A DNA stretch of 64,000 nucleotides from Aedoeadaptatus urinae. Its GTDB lineage: Bacteria; Bacillota; Clostridia; Tissierellales; Peptoniphilaceae. The stretch lies in NCBI RefSeq assembly GCF_900155585.1, contig NZ_LT707418.1:685115-749114 (forward strand), given 5' to 3'. The first letter of the stretch is position 1. The number at the start of each line of letters is the position of its first letter. The translations under genes and the position numbers were made by a program. The notes under the pieces were generated by a model. The model saw nothing but the letters and a program-made list of their open reading frames with translations, ran no database searches and was not told the origin of the DNA. Shown here one piece after another: positions 58,528 to 64,000 of the stretch.

Positions 58528-59573
58528 AGTCCCAATACCACCTTTCCGCCGCAGGCCTTTAAGAGCCGGTTCATTATGCCGACGCCTAAGCCTCTAAAGT
58601 CGAAGCCTTCCACGAAGAGAAGGTCGATGTTCTCTTCGTCGCAGCGCCGCAGGCTTTCGAATAAATTATGTGCCACAGCTTCCAGCTGATTCCGACTGCC
58701 CATGTCCACCAACAGGTCCATGCCCTCGTAAAGGTCCTTGGTCTCCGTGGTGCAGAGCACCGCCGTCCTCTTGCCGGGCTCCGCTTCCTTCACCCGCCGA
58801 TTGATTTCCTTGGCGATGTTTTTTAAATCCCCGGCAAATAGCGTGGCGTCCCCTTTCGGGGCGTAGTGGCGATACTTCTGACCCGGGCTCTTGGGCACAG
58901 CGTCGTTGTCCGCGTCGATGGTGGTCTCGTCTACGGCCACCTCGCCGATAATGGCCTCCAGATCTTCCTTCGTCACGCCGCCGGGCCGATAGATCATGGG
59001 GGGATCTACGGTGACATCCAGTACCGTGGACTCGATGCCTACATTGGCGTCGCCGGAATCCACGATCATGGGCACCTTGCCGTCCATGTCCTCCAGGACA
59101 TGGGCGAGGCGGGTGGGGGACGGCCGGCCCGAGGTGTTGGCGCTGGGCGCCGCCACGGGAATTCCCGCCGCCTTTAATATGGCGTGGGCGATGGGATGAG
59201 AGGGCATGCGAATGGCCACCGTGTCCGCCCCGGCGGTGACGCTGTCGGACACCTTTTTCGAGCGCTCAAAGATCAAGGTCAAGGGCCCGGGCCAAAAGAC
59301 GTCCATGCAGTCCTTGCCCTTGGGCGGAATGACCTTCACCAAATCCAGCACCTGTTCCGGATCCGCCACGTGGAGGATCAGGGGATTGTCCTTGGGGCGG
59401 CCCTTGGCGCGGAAAATTTTATCCACTGCCCCTTCGTCCAAGCCGTTGCCTCCCAAGCCGTAGACGGTCTCCGTGGGAAAGATCACCAGCTCCCCTTCCC
59501 GCAAAAGCCGCGCGGCCTCTTGGATTTGTGCCTCGTCCTTTTCGTCATTTATGTGTAAAACTTTGGTCTCCAT
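58524..59573 (-). CDS. ywlC: L-threonylcarbamoyladenylate synthase (Sua5/YwlC)
   Basis: A 349-residue enzyme of tRNA t6A synthesis: it makes threonylcarbamoyl-AMP from Thr, bicarbonate and ATP. The YrdC domain (about 12-200) shows FPTETVYGLGGNG, KGRPKDNPLI and SANTSGRPSPT. The C-terminal Sua5 domain (about 235-345, beginning after SPGQKYRHYAPKG) marks the long form. ATG follows AGGAGGAATCC, and the end overlaps ywlE by four bases. Confidence 0.93.
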   Translation of the reverse strand: METKVLHINDEKDEAQIQEAARLLREGELVIFPTETVYGLGGNGLDEGAVDKIFRAKGRPKDNPLILHVADPEQVLDLVKVIPPKGKDCMDVFWPGPLTLIFERSKKVSDSVTAGADTVAIRMPSHPIAHAILKAAGIPVAAPSANTSGRPSPTRLAHVLEDMDGKVPMIVDSGDANVGIESTVLDVTVDPPMIYRPGGVTKEDLEAIIGEVAVDETTIDADNDAVPKSPGQKYRHYAPKGDATLFAGDLKNIAKEINRRVKEAEPGKRTAVLCTTETKDLYEGMDLLVDMGSRNQLEAVAHNLFESLRRCDEENIDLLFVEGFDFRGLGVGIMNRLLKACGGKVVLGL

Positions 59574-59616
59574 GGATTCCTCCTCAACAGATTATTATAC
59601 CATAGAGGAAACGCCC

Positions 59617-60303
59617 TTACATTCGTCCGAGAAAATCCAAGGTCATGGCCATCATATTGGTAGTGACCACGTGGGAGGTACCTTCTACGATTTCAAAAAC
59701 AAGGGGTGCGCCTTCGTGGGCGTCTTTTATTTTTTCGTAGTAGCTTTTTTGATAGAGAGGGTTCACCACATCGTCCAGCTCGCCGTTGAGCATGCAGATG
59801 GCCTTGTTTACGTGGGCGTCGATGTGATTCATCGGGTCGTAGGCCTCCGCCGCCTCCTTGTAGGGCGCGCGGCAAATGGCATGCCAGTCCCCCATGCCGT
59901 TTAAGGCGATGGCTCCCGCCACTTCCTTTCGCGCCAGAAGGCCCATGGCGGTCATGGCCCCCATGGAGTGGCCGCAGACGACGATTTTTTTATCGGCGTA
60001 GCGGGCGCGGACACAGGCGAGGATATCGTCGAATTCCCTCATGTTTTGGATAATGACGGCGGGGAGCTTGTCCATGTCCTCGTAATCCCAACTGCCCCGC
60101 ACCCCGTGAAGCGCTTGTTCCACGACGAGGACCGGGTAGTCCGCCGCCGCCCAGATGCTCGCCCGAAAGCGGGAGCTTTCCACATCGGAGCCCCAGCCGT
60201 GGTAGTAGATAAGTACAATGTCTTTCGCCTCGGCCTCCGGCAGGATCCAGAGAACGGGAATGTCTTTCGCAAGGGCCGCTTCTTCTTTTACATGCAGATA
60301 CAT
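59617..60303 (-). CDS. alpha/beta hydrolase
   Basis: A 228-residue serine hydrolase. The oxyanion region is YYHGWGSD near residues 33-40, the nucleophile Ser lies in GHSMGA near 112-117, the acid is likely Asp in NGELDDVVNP, and the base His is in EGTSHVVT. Family relatives (YitV-like) are esterases or peptidases with unknown substrates. It has no signal peptide, so it is cytoplasmic. It follows ung by one base and is separated from ywlC by 43 bases with no terminator. Confidence 0.82.
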   Translation of the reverse strand: MYLHVKEEAALAKDIPVLWILPEAEAKDIVLIYYHGWGSDVESSRFRASIWAAADYPVLVVEQALHGVRGSWDYEDMDKLPAVIIQNMREFDDILACVRARYADKKIVVCGHSMGAMTAMGLLARKEVAGAIALNGMGDWHAICRAPYKEAAEAYDPMNHIDAHVNKAICMLNGELDDVVNPLYQKSYYEKIKDAHEGAPLVFEIVEGTSHVVTTNMMAMTLDFLGRM

Positions 60304-60304
60304 A

Positions 60305-60961
60305 TTACCTCCAGTCCACGGGCGTATCGCCCATGGCGATTAAATACTCGTTGGTTTTCGAAAAGCATTTGGAACCGAAAAAGCCCCGGTAGGCGGACAG
60401 GGGCGAGGGGTGGGGCGATTCGATGATGCGGTGGGCAGGATTTTTCACCAACCGCTTTTTGCTTCGGGCGTGGGCGCCCCACAAAATAAAGACCATGGGC
60501 TTCTCCCGCTCGCCTAAAAGCTCAACCACCTTGTCCGTAAAAATTTCCCAGCCGATTTTTCCGTGGCTCATGGGCTGAGAATGCCTAACGGTCAAGGTGG
60601 TGTTAAGTAAAAGCACGCCCTCCTTCGCCCAGGGAGTTAAGTCGCCGCTTATGCGGGTAATGCCCAGGTCGTCCTTCAGCTCCTTGTAAATATTCACGAG
60701 AGACGGCGGCAGGGGAAAATCCTCCGGCACGGAAAAGCTCATGCCCTGTGCCTGACCGGGCCCGTGATAGGGATCCTGCCCTAAAAGGAGCACCTTGGTG
60801 TCGTTGAACGACGTCAAGCGCATGGCGCGAAAGACGGCGTCGGCCTCGGGATAAATGGTTTGGGTTTTGTACTCTTCGATTAAGAGGCGACGCAGGTCCT
60901 TGTAATAGGGCTTTTCCATTTCCTCTTTTAATAAATCGTCCCAATCGTTTGAAAAAGTCAC
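60305..60961 (-). CDS. ung: uracil-DNA glycosylase
   Basis: A 218-residue family 1 glycosylase that removes uracil from DNA. The catalytic motif GQDPYHGPGQ has Asp63, and the DNA-intercalation loop with catalytic His is HPSPLSAYRG near residues 186-195. Length is normal. ATG 60961 lies 17 bases after the TrkA stop. With dCMP deaminase elsewhere in the window it touches uracil-nucleotide metabolism, but they are not in one operon. Confidence 0.96.
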   Translation of the reverse strand: MTFSNDWDDLLKEEMEKPYYKDLRRLLIEEYKTQTIYPEADAVFRAMRLTSFNDTKVLLLGQDPYHGPGQAQGMSFSVPEDFPLPPSLVNIYKELKDDLGITRISGDLTPWAKEGVLLLNTTLTVRHSQPMSHGKIGWEIFTDKVVELLGEREKPMVFILWGAHARSKKRLVKNPAHRIIESPHPSPLSAYRGFFGSKCFSKTNEYLIAMGDTPVDWR

Positions 60962-60978
60962 GTGTCCCTCTTTCTAAG

Positions 60979-62316
60979 CTACATGGAAATCAGTTCCGTT
61001 AAAAAGCGCTTGGCTTTTCGGCGAATAAACTTCTGTAAATCCCCGGCACATTCGGGCAAGAGGAAGAGGATCAGCCGGTCCCCCTCCTGTAGCACGGTTT
61101 GCCCCTTGGCCAGGACGCTCTTGCCCTCCCGCTCGATGCCGCCGATTAAAAAGCCCTCGGCGAGCTCCAGGGATTCGATAGTCTTGCCGGCGGCATAGAC
61201 ATCCTCGCTCAGGACGATCTCGTAAATTTCCAGGGAGCCCGGGAACAGGTGCAGGGAAATTTCCGGCGGACCGAAGAGATTGTTTTTTATCTGCTGCGAG
61301 ACCAAGAGCTCTCCGGAGAAAATGCCCCCGGTGTGCGCTACGTCCACGACGCGCATATAGCTTTCGTCCTTCAGACACAGGGCCACGTGGATCAGCCCCG
61401 CGTCTCTCGCCGCCGTGGCCACGAGGAAATTGTCCGCGTCGTCGTCGGAGGCGGCGATAAAGCCGTCGTAGGAGGCCAGGTTGATGTCGTCCATGACCTC
61501 GGTGACGGGCCGGTCCATAACGTAATTAATGCCGCCGGGAAGCCTCCGCTCCCGAGACAGCAGCATGGTGTCCGCATCCTGAGCCAGCAGCCCTTCGATG
61601 CTTTCAGCCGCCTTGCCGTCGCCGAAAATTAAAAAGCGACGGGACCGCTCCAGCCCCTCGAAGGGATCCGCCTTGCCGTAGCGCCGCCGGAAGCGGCGAA
61701 TGGCATCGACGCTGCCCACCATGCGCAGCACGTCGTCAGTTTCGATGACGGTGTTGCCCTTGGGCACGATGATTTTTCCGCCGCGGCGAATGGTCACGAG
61801 CACCAGCTCCTCGAAGGCGCCGATGTTTTTGACCCGACGGCCCACAAAGGCGGGATCCACATTCACGTCGATTTTAATCATGGCCGAATCGAAATTGTCG
61901 AAAATTTCCGTCTGCATCCCCTCTTCCTCATAAAAGAAGCGGTGAATGCGCCCGGCCAAAATGGCGCCGTAGTCGTAGACATAGTCGATGCCGAAGGTCT
62001 CCTTCGTCTTTTCCAAGAGCCGGCCTAAGGCGCCGTCGTAGCTGATAAAGTGAATGGGAATGTGCCTCTTGGCGAGAAGGCTCGCCAGCACCAAGGCCCG
62101 ATTGGAATCGTCGCAAAAGACGAAGGCATCGGTCTTGGAAAAATCCATGGCCAAGACCTCTTCCTCAGATTCGTAAAAATGGGCGTGAAAATCCCTCAGC
62201 GCCTTCTTCGGTTTCTTTCCCCGATGAATGAGAAAGTCCACCTCGTGATGCTCCCGGTCCAGAGCCTTCGCCAAAAGGCGGGCGCCTGCGCCGGTTCCGA
62301 TGATGGTAATGTGCAT
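60979..62316 (-). CDS. trkA: Trk potassium uptake protein TrkA (two RCK units)
   Basis: A 445-residue peripheral protein with two tandem NAD-binding RCK-N and RCK-C units: MHITIIGTGAGARLLAKALD starts the first, and RRFLIFGDGKAAESIEGLLA near residue 226 the second; the RCK-C parts contain RRGGKIIVPKGNTVIETDDV and LAKGQTVLQEGDRLILFLLP. The first glycine motif GTGAGARL is less canonical than GxGxxG. It gates the TrkH pore in response to nucleotides. It follows trkH by nine bases. Confidence 0.88.
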   Translation of the reverse strand: MHITIIGTGAGARLLAKALDREHHEVDFLIHRGKKPKKALRDFHAHFYESEEEVLAMDFSKTDAFVFCDDSNRALVLASLLAKRHIPIHFISYDGALGRLLEKTKETFGIDYVYDYGAILAGRIHRFFYEEEGMQTEIFDNFDSAMIKIDVNVDPAFVGRRVKNIGAFEELVLVTIRRGGKIIVPKGNTVIETDDVLRMVGSVDAIRRFRRRYGKADPFEGLERSRRFLIFGDGKAAESIEGLLAQDADTMLLSRERRLPGGINYVMDRPVTEVMDDINLASYDGFIAASDDDADNFLVATAARDAGLIHVALCLKDESYMRVVDVAHTGGIFSGELLVSQQIKNNLFGPPEISLHLFPGSLEIYEIVLSEDVYAAGKTIESLELAEGFLIGGIEREGKSVLAKGQTVLQEGDRLILFLLPECAGDLQKFIRRKAKRFLTELISM

Positions 62317-62325
62317 AGTTCACTC

Positions 62326-63821
62326 CTAATTTAACAGACGATTGCCCCGCTGCGGGGTAAGAAGGGCGAGAATGGTGAAAAATTCCAAACGACCCATAAG
62401 CATCAGGGCGGAGAAGAGCAGCTTGTAGCCGGCGGCAAAGTCGGCGAAGGAATTGGTGGGGCCCACGCCGGAAAAGCCCGGCCCCACATTGGACAGACAG
62501 GTCAAGCAGCCGGTGAAGGCCGTGAGAAAGTCCACGCCGGAAAGGGCGGTGATGGCCGTGGAGACGCCGAGAATAAGAATGTAGACGCAGACAAAGGCGA
62601 CGATCCCTAGAATCACCCGGTCTTCCACGATTTTCCCGTTGATGCGAATGGGCATGACGGCGTTGTGGTGGATGCTCTTGAAAATTTCCCGCTTCACGAT
62701 TTTCCACAGAACCAAGATCCGAATCATCTTCATGCCCCCGGCGGTGGAGCCGGCGCAGGAACCGAAAAAGTACAGGGAGAGCAAAATACATTTGCTGAAG
62801 CCCGGCCACTGATCGTAGTCCGAGGAAGCGAAGCCCGATGTGGAAATAATACTGGTGACTTGAAAGAGGGACTCTCTCAAGCCCAAGCCCAAGCTCATGC
62901 GCCCCGATAAGATTAAATTGGCGGCGATTAAAGTGACGGCCCCCGCCACGATTTTTAAATAGAGGCGGTACTCTTCGTCTAAAAACACACGATTTTAAAA
63001 TAGAGGCGGTACTCTTCGTCTAAAAACATATCCCGCCAATGGCCGCCAAGGGCGCGGGAATAGAGGCTGAAGTTCGTGCCGCAGATCACCATAAAGATCG
63101 ACATGATGATTAATATGGCGGAGTTGTTAATATAATGAGCGCAGGAATCGGCGTGGGAGGAAAAGCCCCCGGTGCCCACGACGCCCAAGGTATGAACCAC
63201 CGAATCGAACACGTTCATGCCGGCGAAAACCAGAAGCACGAAGAGGACGATGGTGATGAATAAGTAAATTTTGTAAAGGGCCGTGGCCGTGTCCTTCATT
63301 CGCGGCTCCACCTTGCCCGCCACCGGTCCCGGGGTCTCCGCTCTGAAAATGCGAAAGCCGTTGTTCCCCGCACGGGGCAAGAGGGCCAGGGTAAAGACCA
63401 GAATCCCCATGCCGCCGATCCAGTGGGTAATGCTTCGCCACAGCACCAGGCTCTTGTCGATGACCTCCACATTACGAATCACCGACGCCCCGGTGGTGGT
63501 AAAGCCCGATACGATTTCAAAAAAGGCGTCCACATAGGTGGGGGTGCCGCCGCCTAAATACAAGGGCACGGCGCCCACGAGGGAAGAGAGGACCCAACCC
63601 ACGGCGACGATGAAGAGGCCGTCGCGACCGCGAATATGCTCTTCTTTTCTGGGCACGGAATACAACAGGCCGCCGAGAACCAGGGCCAGGGCCAGGGCGA
63701 TGATAAAGGCCTTAAGGCTGCCTTCTCCGTGGACGGCGGCATAAACGGAAGGCGGCACAAGGAAGGCCCCCTCCACCATTAAGAGGGCGCCGAGGACATT
63801 AAATGCCGCTCCGAAGTTCAT
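62326..63821 (-). pseudogene. trkH: TrkH potassium channel subunit, frame broken by a 41-bp tandem duplication
   Basis: A TrkH pore protein of about 480 residues with the usual eight to ten helices and repeated selectivity loops (such as GFTTTGASVI, GTGGFSSHAD, TSGFASSDYD and CLSNVGPGFS). Reading from ATG 63821, the frame ends after 280 residues at DEEYRLYFKIVCF, inside the second copy of a tandem repeat; the remaining 220 residues continue from 62988 in another frame starting with the same DEEYRLYLKIVAG. Removing one 41-base copy restores the full chain exactly. The start has AGGAGG eight bases before ATG and overlaps the upstream trkA. Either inactive, phase-variable or a sequence error. 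Confidence 0.85.
62947..63028. repeat. 41-bp tandem duplication in trkH
   Basis: Copy 1 is 62947-62987 and copy 2 is 62988-63028; they differ only at 62956 (T) versus 62997 (A). 41 is not a multiple of three, so the duplication shifts the frame. Confidence 0.95.
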
Positions 63822-64000
63822 TGAACAGGCCTCCTCTTTCTTGGTAGTAAAAATAGCTCTTCATCATGTGGACATTATTGTGCTTGCAGAAGACGATGAT
63901 TCGGTCGCCTCGATGCAATCGCGACCTGCCGTTGGGGATGAGCACATCCTGTCCCCGGACGATGGCGGCGATAAGTATGCCCTTGGGAAGACCCAGGTCC
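63799..64000 (-). CDS. TrkA-type protein, C-terminal end (5' part outside the window)
   Basis: The last 66 residues of an RCK-C domain protein: GLPKGILIAAIVRGQDVLIP and HRGDRIIVFCKHNNVHMMKS are the typical TrkA-C fold, followed by a tail ending LRSGI. The stop at 63801-63799 lies 21 bases inside the start of trkH, so this gene and trkH are translationally coupled. The operon therefore has a TrkA-type gene on each side of trkH. Confidence 0.85.
   Translation of the reverse strand, partial: DLGLPKGILIAAIVRGQDVLIPNGRSRLHRGDRIIVFCKHNNVHMMKSYFYYQERGGLFNELRSGI

Noticed and set aside
62326-62988. Second TrkH half as an independent gene with GTG start
   Set aside because: No ribosome site precedes it, and it begins inside the tandem repeat; the broken-gene explanation accounts for both halves.
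1-64000. CRISPR array, prophage or insertion sequence
   Set aside because: No regularly spaced repeats, transposase, integrase or phage structural genes were found on either strand.

Overview
The window looks like a stretch of chromosome from an anaerobic, amino-acid-fermenting, Gram-positive Firmicute, most likely in the Tissierellia/Peptoniphilaceae (inference). The reasons are a D-proline reductase (prd) cluster with a selenocysteine-encoding UGA in prdB, a tRNA-Sec and selA-selB, a ferredoxin-dependent 2-oxoacid oxidoreductase operon, Bcd-EtfAB, Pta, SLH and LPXTG surface proteins, strong AGGAGG ribosome sites and GC-rich coding DNA with AT-rich gaps. No phage, insertion sequence or CRISPR array was seen.

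Layout. 1-4.9 kb: a Crp/Fnr-type regulator (partial), then a 2-oxoacid:ferredoxin oxidoreductase operon with a P-loop ATPase at the front and a ferritin-like protein at the end. 5-7.6 kb: MoxR-VWA pair. 7.7-18.3 kb, mostly minus strand: surface and hypothetical genes (SLH-LRR protein, small membrane proteins, DUF6508, acyl-CoA dehydrogenase-type enzyme, sortase with LPXTG protein, tRNA-Val, a decayed cupin gene, DUF488, DUF4300 lipoprotein). 18.5-22.7 kb: acyltransferase, then etfA, etfB and bcd. 22.9-37 kb: the D-proline reductase/selenium island, comprising a TauE-like permease, prdF, tRNA-Sec, prdD, prdB, a small prd-associated protein, prdA, a free-standing copy of the PrdA N-terminal domain, a LysR-selA-selB operon, two tiny sister membrane proteins, a 4-oxalocrotonate tautomerase, prdE and prdC. 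37-49 kb: MATE pump, ABC exporter with a giant coiled-coil permease, SLH protein with a structured leader, lipoprotein, G5/3D cell-wall protein, Nudix, patatin, MscL and dCMP deaminase. 49.4-53 kb: RNase H, larC, larE, pta. 53.2-53.5 kb: three tRNAs (Pro, Pro, Arg). 53.6-64 kb: one long minus-strand operon running trkA-trkH-trkA-ung-hydrolase-sua5-ywlE-rpiB-upp-tagO-wecB-dacF.

How it works together. Proline is racemised by PrdF, and D-proline is reduced to 5-aminovalerate by PrdA/PrdB with electrons fed by PrdC. PrdB needs Sec, and SelA, SelB and tRNA-Sec sit within 9 kb of it. Three prd-type promoters share near-consensus sigma-70 boxes, and each leader has a hairpin just before the ribosome site. 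Branched-chain 2-oxoacid oxidation (Vor) supplies reduced ferredoxin and acyl-CoA, and Pta may recover the energy. The most notable points are the extra PrdA N-terminal domain gene, the co-location of the Sec machinery, the paired 42-43-residue membrane proteins beside selB, and a 41-bp tandem duplication that breaks trkH.
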